From NCBI GenBank assembly GCA_037349315.1, contig JBAIAC010000059.1, positions 5,482,001-5,546,000 of the forward strand: a DNA stretch of 64,000 nt. The letters are read 5' to 3'. Each line of letters opens with the position of its first letter. Position 1 is the first letter of the stretch. The notes beneath the pieces were generated by a model. The model did no database searches and was not told the origin of the DNA. It saw nothing but the letters and a program-made list of their open reading frames with translations. A program made the position numbers and the translations under genes. Origin of the DNA: Chelydra serpentina (taxonomy: Eukaryota > Chordata > Testudines > Chelydridae). Shown here in pieces: positions 11,686-23,834 of this stretch.

Positions 11686-12232
11686 GCACAATTCAATCCG
11701 AAGACAGCTCAATCTCTCGAACCCTGACTTCAACATCCAGCAGCTTAAAAAACAGGAGCAGCTGACGGGGATTGGACGCATTAAGCCAGAGTTGTATAAG
11801 CAAAGGTCAGTGGATACCGATGATGGCCGGAGGAATAACAGCAAGGCCTGTGGGAAACTCAACTTCATTCTGAAATATGATTGTGATTTAGAGCAGTTGA
11901 TAGTGAAGATTCACAAAGCTGTCAACCTGCCAGCAAAGGACTTTTCTGGAACGTCAGACCCTTATGTGAAGATCTATTTGCTTCCAGATAGAAAAACAAA
12001 ACAACAGACTAAAGTGCATAGAAAGACCCTAAACCCAGTGTTTGATGAAGTTTTTTTATTTCCCGTTCCATACAATGATCTGACCACAAGGAAACTCCAC
12101 TTCTCTGTGTATGACTTTGACAGATTCTCCAGGCATGACGTGATTGGCCAAGTGATAGTGGATAATTTTTTAGATTTGGCAGACTTTCCCAGGGAAAGTA
12201 ATATTTGGAGGGATATTGAATATGTCACCAAT
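11686..12232 (+). CDS. SYT9: Synaptotagmin 9, exon 3 (linker end and C2A domain)
   Basis: The exon is 547 bp, with acceptor cccttaag and donor gtgagt. Its first base completes an Arg codon and it ends on a codon boundary after YVTN. It encodes the rest of the linker ([15 protein letters not shown] onward) and the whole C2A domain, which binds Ca2+ and acidic phospholipids. The Ca2+-ligand aspartates are all present: two in loop 1 (KDFSG and TSDPYVK) and three in loop 3 ([10 protein letters not shown]). The substrate-facing basic stretch reads [15 protein letters not shown]. No stop or frameshift is seen, so C2A looks functional. The frame stays open past the donor for about 30 codons, but that part is intron. 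Confidence 0.96.
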
Positions 12233-13241
12233 GTGAGTATGACACCTTTTCATTTTGAGATTTTATATAGTAATTTAATAGTTTATAACCTCTACCTTTT
12301 TTTAACTGGCGATAAAAGTTCTCCATGGTAGATTTATGGAGAAAATGATTTCTCTCTCTCAGCATTTGACCACAATCCACAGAACATCATCAGTTTACCT
12401 TTACTGGACAGCATTAAAAATGTCCTTCATGTAGGAATTACTGAAGATTAATCATTATCTTGTTTGTAGGGGAGGAAAGCCACAAAAATCTGTTCTGTAT
12501 CCCTCACTTACCTCAGGGACTGTTATTTTTTCTTTTCTCTCTCTACTTTTCTGTGGTTTGCATTATTTTCCACATGTATTCTAGGATGCTATTGGCCTCA
12601 GTTTGGAAATTGAAGACTTTTGCATGGCTTCCGTCAACCTTCCACAGAAGGTCATTCTGACAAAGTCAGCTGATCTTGCACCTACAAACAAGGGGAATAT
12701 CTGAGTTCAAACCTAGCATCCGCAGTTAGTAGCCACAGCCTAAAATGAGAGGAAAGTTTGAAGATGTCACGCAGGATTTGAAAACTCAAATCCATACAAG
12801 TACCGTCTCAGTTTACATTCCAGAAGGCAGGTCGCAGGTACTACCTTTGTGTAGTGCTGTCCTGCTGGGGCATTTTCTGAAGGAAACTTTATTTTAAAAG
12901 ATCTTTACTATAATCTACTAATATTCCTGCTGTCTTGACAACCTTTGGTATAGGGGCCTACGTGGGAACACTCAGGGCACCAGCTACAAAACAGACAGTA
13001 TTTTCAGAGGCCAGGGGCTTTATACTTCTCTCATGGCATAGGCAAACCTCCCATTAGTACTAATGGGACTTCAGCATTCTCCAGTGCAAAAAAAGAGCCC
13101 TATGCATTTCCGAGCCCACAAAGTGAAACTACTGGTTCCAGAAGCCAATAAATATTTCATTTGTTTTATGGAACGTAGTCTTGCAGATTCCACCCTTCAG
13201 TGTCAGTAAGTCAGTAATAGCAAAAGAGTGTAAGTCATTTA

Positions 13242-13800
13242 GGCCCCTATCCTAAAAAGCATTTAAGCATGTGCTTAAAGTCGTAGGTGCTGGTGTATCC
13301 CCTGGCTTGAAGTGATTTAAGAACATAAGAACGGTCCTACTGGGTCAAAACAAAGGCCCATCTAGCCCAGTATCCTGTCTTCCGACAGTGGCCAATGCCA
13401 GGTGCCCCAGAGGAAATGAACAGAACAGGTTCCAAGTGATCCATTCGCTGTCGCTCATTCCCAGCTTCTGGCAAACAGGGGCTAGAGACATCACCCCTGC
13501 CCATGCTAGCTAATAGCCATTGATGGACCTATCCTCCATGAATTTATCTAGTTCTTTTTTGAACCGTGTTATAGTCTTGGCCTTCACAACATCCTCTGGC
13601 AAAGAGTTTCACAGGTTGACTGTTTCCATCATATAGAGATTTACTGTTTGAGTCAATGGCTCTCAGTACTCCCACTATACAAATTGTTCCAGCACCCTTA
13701 CTTAAAGTTCCTTTTGACTTCGGTGAGACTTATGCACATAGTTAAAGTTAAGCATGTGCTAAATGCTGTTCTAAACAGGGATGCTTTCCTGAGTCTTTCT
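13242..13800. repeat. Older interspersed repeat split by a CR1 insertion
   Basis: The left part (13242-13318) has AAGCATTTAAGCATGTGCTT and CCCCTGGCTTGAAGTGA. The right part (about 13622-13800) continues with TTCCATCATATAGAGATTTACTG, AATGGCTCTCAGTACTCCCA, and ends CAGGGATGCTTTCCTGAGTC. Related AAGCATGTGCTT motifs recur near 19560 and 39520. The interruption is the CR1 at 13319-13621. Confidence 0.4.
13319..13621 (-). mobile_element. CR1 LINE 3' end, minus strand, nested
   Basis: It begins AAGAACATAAGAACGGTCC, with GGCCCATCTAGCCCAGTATC, CTAATAGCCATTGATGGACC and GGCCTTCACAACATCCTCTGG. This is the complement of the 3' end of one CR1 subfamily and is closely matched by the copy at 49848-50290. 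It sits inside an older repeat whose halves appear on both sides, giving a relative insertion order. Confidence 0.75.
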
Positions 13801-14879
13801 AGTCTATAACCTGCTAATGTGCCATGTTATTGACCATAGAACTAAAAGGACTAAATTCATTTTTTTCTTGATTTTGTTTTAGAAATGTTGGCATTCACAA
13901 TGGCTGTCATTATTTTAAACTCTCTTATCTGTGAGGTTCACAATAGGCATTAGATACCCTGGGAAGGGGAGGAATGGAGGACGACGACACAGAAGCTCCA
14001 TCCAAATAGTGGAGTGGAGGAATAGGAGAGGGAATGAGGTTTGGCCAGGAAGGTTGGAGGGCAGCAGCTGGCTCCAGGCTGGGAAGGAGGATCCTGGGGA
14101 TTCCTACCTGCTTCCATTCCAGCCCCTCTAGGTCCTGCTCTTGCTTCTGCCTCCCCGCAGGCATGCACAAGTTTACGAGAAAGAAATGTGCGTGCCCGCC
14201 CCTCCATCCATCCCCTCCCAATATTTCTATAGTATGAGAGTTCAAATTTTTAAAACTCTTGAGTTCCACATGTTCTGCATGGGGGTTGAGGTATGGGCCC
14301 TTCTATAGTCCCTAGAGTTTTAGACAAGGTGCATTTCAGAGTACAGTAGAATACATCGACCCAAACAGAACAAAGGACATGGATTTCATTCTGATAAACT
14401 GGGGCGTTTCAATGTAAATGATGCGCGGCAGGTACTGTTGGTTTCTAGATAAGGGGTTTAGATAAATGATGTTCTATAGTACTTGATTCTCCAAGTAACA
14501 TTTCCAAAAATTCAAAATGTTAAACTTAGCACGTTAAATATTGACAAACTAACCCAGCATAATTCAGGAAGTTGTACTGAGTTGCAGCAAATCAGAGTGC
14601 ACTCTTTTATCTGCGTCTCCTAGCTGCCAGATGGACTGGCAGCAAAATCCCAAATCCTATTGGGAATTCAACATTGCTGTACAAAATTCACCTGATTTCA
14701 TCACAAACCTGAACACAGGACAAGGTTCATGAACCTTTGAATCAAAACTGGGCTGAGTTACAAATAAACCTGAGTTGATTAGTGATTGTGAGCAGGAATT
14801 GCATCAACCTTGGCAGCAGTTGAACTTTGAGTTCCTTGGTTTTTCAAACATCAAACTTAAAAGAGACCAAATGCCATGC

Positions 14880-14932
14880 TGATTTACACCCAGTGTAAAC
14901 TGAAATCAGTGGACTTTCACAGGGTGTAAATC
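14880..14932. repeat. Small inverted repeat
   Basis: TGATTTACACCCAGTG and CAGGGTGTAAATCA form inverted arms around a centre of about 23 bases. It is probably a MITE remnant. The rest of 13800-17195 shows nothing I can assign. Confidence 0.5.
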
Positions 14933-17195
14933 ATCAAAGAATTCAGCAAAAGAGCAGAAGTAAACATTATACAACCAAACCTGCTGACTTACCCACAGTT
15001 CTGGTATTGCATCTGAGCAGAAGTGCATCTACTTCAGTTCCAGATGCATCTCATTACATTATATAGCCAGGCATCCCACGTCCCATTATCTTACATTATT
15101 CCCTATTTTATTATATTCTAATCCAATTTGATACATTACTGTAACATAATGCATCAAATCAGACTTTACTGAATACCTAACAAAATGGTCTATTTCAAGT
15201 GAATAGTGCAGATTATACATGAAATAAGTCAGCTTCACCACAAACAAAGCCATTCGATTCACCCATTAGACCACGTCATCAATGTGTCTACTTGCTATTC
15301 TCAAACAAGGCTGAAGGCTTACAATTCCACTGAAGCACAGTAGCTTCAATTCTTCTCCTTCCAGAGTGCAGTACAATCCGAGACTGAGATTCTTTTCTAA
15401 TAGCATCGTATGCATTAGGTTAGCAGGGTTAGATATGCATATGGTAGCTTAAAGCACCTCCACAGTGCACAGAAGAAATCTATGGTGAGCACTTCTTCTA
15501 AGCAGAGAGCAATCTGATATTCAAATGACTGTTCTTCTAATCTTAGTCCCTCTGAGCATAAAGCTGAATCTCTTGTGTCACACTGCTTTTTCCAGCCAGA
15601 GAGAAGCAGAAGGGGATGCCTTACAGTCACCAGCAGCGGTTTGTTTAATGGAAGATGTAATTAAGTGGATAAGCCTTAGATGAACATGAAAGCAAGTTTG
15701 ATTTGCTTTTCGTACATCTATCGGGCAAGTTAGTCTGATTTTGACTGCTAGGATGAATGAGAAGGGGTTGCTGTCATCTCTATTTTTAGGTCTGAGTTTA
15801 ACAGGTCAAACTAATGCTCTCAGTAGCCTCTGAAGTTTGTATTCAAAAGACTTTTTTAAATGTTCGCAGACCAGTGACATGTTTTGAAGAGGGCATGATT
15901 GTTTGTTGCCCCACACACACACTCCCCACATACAGTGCTATCCTCAAACTCATATTTCCTCAGGAGTAGCATATGGCCTCAGGAAAAGGGAGAAAACATA
16001 AATTATAAAATAAAATAATTAATTTATCTGCACAAGCCATGAAACCCCATGTTATAGCATTCTGGATAGATGTGAATCACCTTCTCCATGAAATACTAAA
16101 TACCCATTTACTAATATGCCGTGTATCAGAGAATAAAAAACTCTTTTCAAGGAAATAACCTACTAAACATGACCATGCTGCTACACAGGCAGACAGAAAG
16201 ATTGCAAATCTTAGATGAACCAGTTTCTACTGTGAACATTTTGTTTCATAATGACTTGTTTTTGTTACCTATAGGCTTTACCTGTCACCCTGCTGTGTAG
16301 CAGATCCTTCCACTATCTTCTTTCTTTAAGAGCAAAACAAAAATTAGAACTGGGGAGTGATGATTTCCACTTAGAGGAGAGGAATAAATGGGAGCTGTGA
16401 CTTCCTCACTTCTACCCCCAGCTCTGCTAGCATTTTTAAAAGAGGTTTTGGATGCCAAATTTGAGACACCTAGGACATGATTTTCAAATGTGCCGAGTAC
16501 CCACATCTTCTGCTGAGAAGCAGACACTCAATATCTCTGAAATTGAGGCCATAGGTGTTTCAAGATGGGCACACAAAACTAGTAGGCATGTCTGAATATT
16601 CTTACTTTAAACTCTTGGTTCTTCAAGTTTAGCAGGTATGAAAGTAGTAAATACCTATCTGCCGCACAGAGGTATCGTGTCTGATAAACAATTTAGTGAT
16701 TGTTGGGTGCTGGACGTACAATGGCAAAGTATTACAATGCACTTGCCTATTTGGCTTTGTTAAGCACTTTTCCTACTGGATAGATAAATCCTAAAAGAAG
16801 CTAGTATAACTCCAGGAGTTGGGCACACAAGCACAGAACACAACAGGAATGGGCTCTTGTATGACCTAATAGCATTGCTTCCCTCTTCACTATCTGCCTG
16901 CTTTAGTGTTAAATGCCAGATATTTTTAATGGTACAGCCATTTCATAAATCAATACTGTCACCAATTGCACCTCGACTTAGAAAACTTTTCTAAATGATG
17001 TAATAAATTGCTGTGGCGAGAGAGAGCTCATGACACTGAGCTGATGGTGACAGCTTCCAAATATAGTTATCTTTTGAGATCTGGGTATGGTAAGTGCAGT
17101 TGGATGTTAGATATTCAGTATCTGTAAGATTCTTCTATTCTGAATGGTTAACCCAACACTAACATATATATTTTAAAATTTTAGTATGCATTTTC

Positions 17196-17535
17196 ACCCA
17201 TGCCACTCCCATGCATGGAAGGAGTTCCTCATAACCATCCACAAAGCCCCTCCTCATTGTCCTCCTAATCCCTCCTTAAAACTCTGCTCTGTGATTAGTC
17301 ATCTGGTGTGCTGTGACCACTGCTTACTATGCTTATCAATTCATTGTTACCATGTGCTCCCTCTGTTGTATCCACCTGATATCCCTGGTCGTCTTAGATT
17401 GTAAACTCTGTGGGGGCAGGTATTATCTTTTGTTATGTGTTTGTATAGTTATGTCTAGGACCGGGGTCCTGATTCATGATTGCAACCCCTAGACACTATC
17501 ACAATACATACCCTTAATTGTAATTATTATTTATA
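17196..17535 (+). repeat. Ancient LINE-tail-like interspersed repeat, copy 2
   Basis: This is the best-preserved copy of the family. A diverged coding-like part (CACAAAGCCCCTCCTCATTG, CTGCTTACTATGCTTATC) is followed by TTAGATTGTAAACTCTGTGG, CAGGTATTATCTTTTG, TGTTTGTATAGTTATGTC and CCGGGGTCCTGATTCATGA. The layout suggests the end of a LINE reading frame plus its 3' tail. An L2/L3-type assignment is only a guess. Confidence 0.5.
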
Positions 17536-17969
17536 AGTGAGAACATTATATTTACAGATTCCTTCCACTGTGTGTGAGGAAGGACTGAGATCTGAATTAT
17601 GTCAGTGGGTTCTATTTATGGAAAATAGTTACAGGTGTAAGTTTTTGGCGTGTAACTGGAAATCTGCCAGGCTTCCTGAAATTCAAAATTGCATTCACCT
17701 CCCAAACAAAAGGGACTTTTCTAAAGGTTATCCCACAAATGACTTGCCCTACTCATATGTCATGAGCAATTTAATTTGCTCCAATAACGTGCACTTTGGG
17801 GAAGAATATTACCCCACTGGGACACACACAGCAAGTTCTTTCCCAGGAGCAAAGCTTTCCAGAGGAGCTAATAATATGTGGTACTTTTATAGTTCACATG
17901 TTTGGCATTTACACTTTTTAAAGCTCTGTACAGACATGAATTAATCCAAAACATTCTTTGAATGAAGTT

Positions 17970-18130
17970 AGTAAATATTATCCCCAATTTACAGAAAGGG
18001 AAACAGATACAGAGAGGGTAAGTAACTTGCCCAAGGCAGCACACTGATGTAGTAGCAGAGCTGAGACAGGAACTCGGGAGTGTCTGCTCCGAGTGCCAGG
18101 TTTAATCCACTATACAACTGCCTCTTTCCC
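17970..18130 (-). mobile_element. MIR-like SINE, minus strand
   Basis: TTATCCCCAATTTACAGAAA, GTAAGTAACTTGCCCAAGG, GCAGAGCTGAGACAGGAACTC and AATCCACTATACAACTGCCT follow the complement of the MIR consensus as I know it. It is well preserved. Confidence 0.75.
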
Positions 18131-18445
18131 TCAGTTTACAACCTGTGATGCTGACAGCAAACCATCCAACTCCACCTGCGGTGGTTAGAGAAACCTTCAG
18201 TGTGGCATCAAATTTCAGCCCATTTTAAAATGTTTTCCTGTTTTGGCAAGTGCTTTGTATACAGAAATGATGAGCTTGAGCTGCAGATCTCAGATCTGGA
18301 TTTTAAATGCCCCACGGTTTAGAATGGTTGAGCCTGGGATTTTGGTTTGACAAACTGAGAGAAACCAGGAACAAAATATGTCCCTTGCTCCAGATTTTAA
18401 TTCAAACCCCAGAGATGTTAAGCTCCAGGCCTATCTCTATTTTAT

Positions 18446-18560
18446 AGAATCATAGCCATTAGAGACAGAAAACACGAATAGAGTTCTGCCAGTAGAAGAT
18501 ACAGCCTCATGACAGAGGACGTATCCAATATTAAACCAACACTGTATTTAGGGACACATT
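18446..18560 (-). mobile_element. Possible very old CR1 tail, minus strand
   Basis: TATAGAATCATAGCCATTAGAG resembles the complement of a CR1 end, and the downstream sequence loosely fits CR1. The match is weak and short. Confidence 0.3.
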
Positions 18561-19160
18561 TAAAACCAGCCAAACTTCAGGGTCACTGGGGCAATCAGTT
18601 ATTGAAGTGGATTTATAGGCATTTAACTATCCAATTTGCAGGTATGAATCAGCTAGTAAAAAGGTAGACTTGTAAATCATTATGTTCTACCTACTTTTAA
18701 AATGTGCCAGAAGGCTGAGAAGAAACCTGTCAGTTATTTCTTGGTTAGACAAGTTTGATTCACTAGGACTAAACTGCATTATATTTTCACTCTCACTATA
18801 ACAATTTTAAAACTGTCTAAATAATTCCTGCTTCATGTCAGCCATAGAAAACAAACCACCTGCATATAACCATAACTGTATATATTAGAGCCTTTCTAAA
18901 CAAGAATCAGTCCAACCGTATATACGTACTCGTAAAATGGAAGTATTTCAATAAGTTTCAGGTAGTAAATCATGGGGTATTCATGTTCATTTACACTTTT
19001 GTCTTTAAAGACTCAGGGTAAAAACAAAATCCCATCCCATAAGAATCAAGTCCCAGTGATCACTGTTTATTTGTGAGGGACTGTTTGTTTCTGCCTATGC
19101 TTGCTTAATCAAAAGTACCAAAATGGTTAAACAAAGTCCTTGGGCAATGCATGATATGTC

Positions 19161-19177
19161 GGGGGGGGGGGGGGGGG
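19161..19177 (+). repeat. Poly-G run of 17
   Basis: Seventeen consecutive G bases after a C. It is a simple repeat; its length is likely variable and prone to sequencing error. Confidence 0.95.
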
Positions 19178-19669
19178 AGTCTGAAAAACTGGAGATGCGT
19201 GAATCCTCCAGATTTTTCAAGGATCAACCCAGTGTGGATAGAAAAACATTTAATTAGCCTTCACACTTAGCACAGCAGCTACGGTAGTTGTCACATTGTC
19301 AGCTAATTGTACTGCAAAGTGTTCGTTCTACAGTTTTCATGTTTTTAAGCAGGCTCATTTTCCAAGACTGGATTTTGCCTGTTGGTTTTGTGTTTTCTTT
19401 TTTATCTCATTGTTTTATTAATCATGTTAGGAGAAGTTGATCAAAAATGAAATGTAAATTTATCTGGTTAGCAATTAGACCGCCACATGCCTATAGCATA
19501 GATAAATTAGCAAGTTATAATTATGTTATGCAATATTTAAGAAAGATAATAGCATTAACCCATTGATTTCAAAGGGATTTAAGCATGGGCTTAAGTGGTA
19601 AGGCTGAATAGCAATGAATTTAAGCATGAGTTTAAGTGCTTTGCTAAATTAATGCTTTAAACTGTAAAT

Positions 19670-19835
19670 TCTATGGGGCAGGGACCATGTCTGTGTGCGT
19701 GTTTCTACAGCACCTAAAACACTGAGCCCTAAACCTGACAGGGTCATCTGGGCAGTACCGTAATAAAAATATGTAATAGTAGTAACAAGTACTATTGTTG
19801 TTTAATAGTAGTAACAACAGTAATAATAATACGAA
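19670..19835 (+). repeat. Ancient LINE-tail-like interspersed repeat, copy 3
   Basis: CTGTAAATTCTATGGGGCAGGG, TGTCTGTGTGCGTGTTTCTA and GGGCAGTACCGTAATAAAAA correspond to the tail of the copy at 17196-17535. They are followed by a degenerate AATAGTAGTAACAA repeat. Confidence 0.5.
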
Positions 19836-20257
19836 TGGGTCTGAATCTAAACCTCAAATGTAAATCAGCCCTGTATTTTGAAGATGAAGACATCCAAATC
19901 CAAACTATGTAGCTGCTAGCCTCAACATCTGTAATGGTCAGGACCAGAAACACAAGATCCAAGCACTACCACGCTTTGGGTCTGCAGCGCTAGTCCAGAG
20001 CTAATGGTGACAAGCTAGTACAATTGATTACTTCAGCAGCCTTTCACCTCCAAAGACATAGATTTGCACAGCTGTGCTCAGAAATAAGATTAAATTTGGT
20101 CATCTTGGCTTAATCAAGTGTTTAAGCAATTTATAATGGGGTTTAGGAATGGGTTAATGGTATTGGCAGTTGAGAGCTGCTGCATGTAAAGAGTTCTGAA
20201 CAAGAAGCTATTTCCAATGCATAGCAAGAAGTTTTATTGGTCTTACAAAAACCAGGC

Positions 20258-20570
20258 ATAGAGCTGGTCAGAAATTTTCGGACAGAAACTTTTTCCAGCA
20301 GAAAATGTCAATCTGTCGAAAGCAAAATATTTAGCTGTGACAATTTTGATGAAAGTTAGTTTGAAAGAAAAAAAAAGCATTTTGAAAAGGCTGAAACATT
20401 CCATTTTGACTTTTTCAGAATGGACCATTTCGATTTTCTGTTTCAAAATGATTTTTCATGCTTTAAAAATTCTATATGATATAATATCATATAAAATAAA
20501 AAATAAAAATCAGAACATGTTTTTGATTTTATCAAAACAAAATGTTTTGATCAACCCTAAACTAAAAAAA
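20258..20570. repeat. AT-rich self-similar interspersed repeat
   Basis: The block is made of degenerate TTTTTCAG, GAAAAATG and CAAAATGTTTTG words on both strands, starting GAGCTGGTCAGAAATTTTC. Similar text occurs at about 23480-23550 (reversed, ending TTTTGCCCAGCTCTA) and at 26695-26860. It is an unassigned, probably old family. Confidence 0.4.
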
Positions 20571-23007
20571 ACCCTAAACTTTATTTTGTGGGGAAATTCT
20601 TTTCTTTTCTTTTTTTTTGGTTCTGTTTTCGAAGAGTTTTCTTGTGGTGTTGTTTTAACTCTCAGGATTTCCCACAAAATGAAAAAATCTAGTTCCCATT
20701 CAGCTTTACCCAGGAGCAATTCTGCATATTTTTGAGCCCATCTATGGCGGGCACTTTGCTATTTACATATGTGTACATATACATTTCTTTTATAGAGCAG
20801 TCATGTAACTGGCAGTGTGTGAAGATATGAGAGAAATACTTCCCTCCCCACACCATGTAGAGTCACAAATTAATAAAAATAATAAGGTTAGATTGAGTTC
20901 TAGTTCCATGCTCTACTAGATGGTCCAGATTTTACAGAAACAAGATGTAACTAATTCTGTAGTCAGCATCTTTTTCTCTCATTCTTTCTCCCACCTCCTC
21001 CTTACCCTGTTCTCCAGGACAATCCTTCCCTAATGGATTCCCCTACAGAAATGAAGCAAAATGCCATCTGCTGGCAGCCTCCAATATTGCAGTATAATAA
21101 GTCAAACCTGGCCCTCAATTCCACCATACAATCCCAGTGATTTTAATGAGACAGCACAGGTGTAACTGGGGCGGGGGGGGGAAATTGCAGTTGATCGGCA
21201 GCAGTTTTACCAAGCAAGCAAGTGCTTCTCCCCTAGCTGTGACCCTAAAGCAGCTTGGCTAAGGTGGCCTCAGCTGGTGTCACTTTGCACAGTGGGCAGC
21301 TAAGTTACTCAGAGACCTAGATTTTGTCGCATTCATATTTGCACAAGGTTATATTTTTAAAAGCTAAAACATGAGCCAGGTGAAAAAAAGCCACTTCAAA
21401 CCAACATTTGTTTAATTATTAAATAGTTCGGAGACTTCTGACTCTGCTTCTTTTCAGTTGAGCTTAGGGAAACCGTTTAAATAGCCCTAGAATTCATCAG
21501 ATTTTCTGAAAGATCCCTGCTCTGTAGATTCAGTTTCAATACCTGGAGCCAAACTTGCATTTATTCTTCCCATTGAATTGCACACACTGTACTTACTTGA
21601 AATGCCTCAAGCTATTTTTAGTCTTCAATCCCTACAAGATATCAGAGCCATCAGTCTTCCTTCTCCACTGAATAGACTTCTTTGGAGATTTAGGATTTCA
21701 GATCTACTGTGTACAGTCAATGCTTTGGTTATTCCATTTTTCAAATTTTATTCTTCTTTGATTCTTCCCTAGCTTTCATAGACATACTGAGCAATGGGCA
21801 CATTTTTGTTCTAGTTACGTATTATTAATTCAGAGCTCTATTGTGGCTCTGAGCAGGAGGTTCCAGAAACCAACCAGGAAACAGACTGACTTGCAGTCTC
21901 GTTCCTGGTTGGTGCTTCCCTTGCTCCAGGGCAAGGGGAAGGCGATTTAACTGCATCCTATCATTGACACAGATTACTTCCCCAGTGCACCAGCTCAGAT
22001 GCACTGGCTGGTGAATTTGATGCGAAGCTCCATCATCCACTTTCCACGCCTGCTTATATGCGCAGAAAGGCGAGTAGCAGCCCTGCGAGGCTCTTCTCCC
22101 CACCAACAAGCAGGTGGCTCATGCAAAGGAATAAGGGAGCTCCTTACATCCCCCCCTTTACACTCTTGTAGTGAGGCATAAGGCGTCTCTCACAATTAAG
22201 CCATTCATGATGCCAATGCGTGCCTAATTGGGTATGTGCTGTCCATTGAGGACCTCTATACAGAAAGGAATTGTTTAACCCTAACCATTACATTGGCAAG
22301 CAGGGTGGCATGCTAACGGGCTAACTTGCAGAGCATGCTATGCTTATGATGAGGTCATACAATTCACCAAGTAATCTGTGAGAGCAAGCTCTCCCTCTGG
22401 CTCCAAGCAGAAGCTCATTGGCTCTCAGAGGGGGCTTGTTCTGTGTGTGGAAGGGAGCTTGGAAGGTGTGATTCAGTGCTGAACTGACTCTCAGTGAACT
22501 AAGACATGCTGCTGGAACACACAGTGGTGCTGAGGAGGTGGTATTGTAAAGAACATTGCAGCAGAGCGGCACCTTAGCATCACTTAAATGGATGCAGCCA
22601 TTGATAGCAAAGATTAAGAGATAAAGCATGGAAGCAGCAGGGAGGGGAGCAGTAGAAAGCGAAACATGTGCTGCTGGCCCAGCCATGTGTTAGAGAATTC
22701 TGATCAGGTGTCATCTATTTATAGCTTCTTTTCCAGCAGGCTTTTAGCAACTGATCCTGTATTTTGAATCACATTTTAAAAGAGGGGAAATGAGAGCAGG
22801 CAGGGTTAACATAAATCAGAGCTGAACATATTTAACCAGTCACTCAACACTGTCAGTTAAAACCCAATTATAAATCCAGCAAGCAACTCAAAGCCTGATT
22901 GACCACACAAAATCTCACAAACCCACGCAATAAGAGGATCAGCCTCTTGCACAGCAGCTCTTCCCCAGTACCCCAAAACCCATTAACACATTCAAGGATC
23001 AAGGATT

Positions 23008-23181
23008 GTCAGCACAGCTCCATTGAAGCTGTACTCCCAGGGAGAGGGGGCACCATAGAACCATAGCAGGGACACAGTACCTCTGTGTGGATGTCCCTGG
23101 ACAGTCACAGGCTGCTCGGCCGGGAGAGGTCACAGAAAACTTGCTTCCCTGGGAGTACAGCTTCGGTGGAGCTGTCCTGAC
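23008..23181. mobile_element. MITE with about 37-bp terminal inverted repeats
   Basis: The left end GTCAGCACAGCTCCATTGAA continues to a shared GCTGTACTCCCAGGGA. The right end, read in reverse, starts GTCAGGACAGCTCCACCGAA and continues the same way, with only a few mismatches over about 37 bp. AAGGATT before and AAGGCTT after (6 of 7 the same) suggest a duplicated target. No coding capacity. The superfamily is not determined. Confidence 0.75.
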
Positions 23182-23329
23182 AAGGCTTTCACATCCTGTG
23201 GCTGCCCCTGGGCCAACCTTTACCAGAGGTTCCCAAGCAGAAGTGGAGGGAAGGGGGGTTGCAGCCTGAGGCTGTAGTATCTTTCTCTGCAGATCCTTGA
23301 ATGTGCACACCCCAGTGCTCCATCACTGC

Positions 23330-23460
23330 CAACTTTTAAATGAAGGTTGGATGTTTCTCTAAAAAATATGCTCCAGGACTTATTCTGAGGACGTTCAGGA
23401 GGTCAGACTAGATGATCACAATGGTCCCTTCTGACCTTGGAACCTAGGAATCTATGAACC
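23330..23460 (+). mobile_element. CR1 LINE 3' end, plus strand
   Basis: CAGGAGGTCAGACTAGATGA, TCACAATGGTCCCTTCTGACC and AGGAATCTATGAA form the standard CR1 3' terminus. The copy is strongly 5'-truncated. Confidence 0.85.
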
Positions 23461-23640
23461 AATATAAACTGGCAAAACATTTCAGTGTCACTGAATTTGC
23501 ATTTTGCCCTGAAAAAAGTTTCAGCCAAAACTTTTGCCCAGCTCTACTCTTAAATCACATAGGTACTTTGAAAATGTAACCCTATATTTTCCTTATTTCT
23601 TGAACAGTGCTGAGCATACTGGGCACTTGAATAATAATTA

Positions 23641-23834
23641 AGGATATGATTTGGTCATGGATTCTGTGACTTTAACAGATTTCCGTGACTTTTTTGGTTC
23701 CGACTGTTAGCCCCGGGCAGTGGGGCTCTGGTTTTGGCTTCAGCCCCACTGTGACTATCCCCTGATTTTGTCCTTTTATCCCATAACCGTTCCTTGAATT
23801 TTGCTTAATTTTACTGTGACAAAATCGTATCCAT
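23641..23834. mobile_element. MITE with GGATAYGATTT ends
   Basis: The left end is AGGATATGATTTGGTCATGG. The right end, read in reverse, is ATGGATACGATTTTGTCACAG. AATAATAATTA stands on both sides (23630-23640 and 23835-23845), which fits a target duplication but is low-complexity. No coding capacity. Confidence 0.6.

Noticed and set aside
12233..12331. Continuation of the exon 3 frame past YVTN
   Set aside because: A consensus donor (gtgagt) lies directly after the codon, and C2B begins in the exon at 51708 with matching phase.
17537..17944. Open frame of 135 codons
   Set aside because: No start context, splice sites or family similarity; it is probably chance in intron 3.
20337..20735. Lysine-rich open frame of 132 codons
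   Set aside because: It lies in an AT-rich repeat; the residues reflect poly-A composition.
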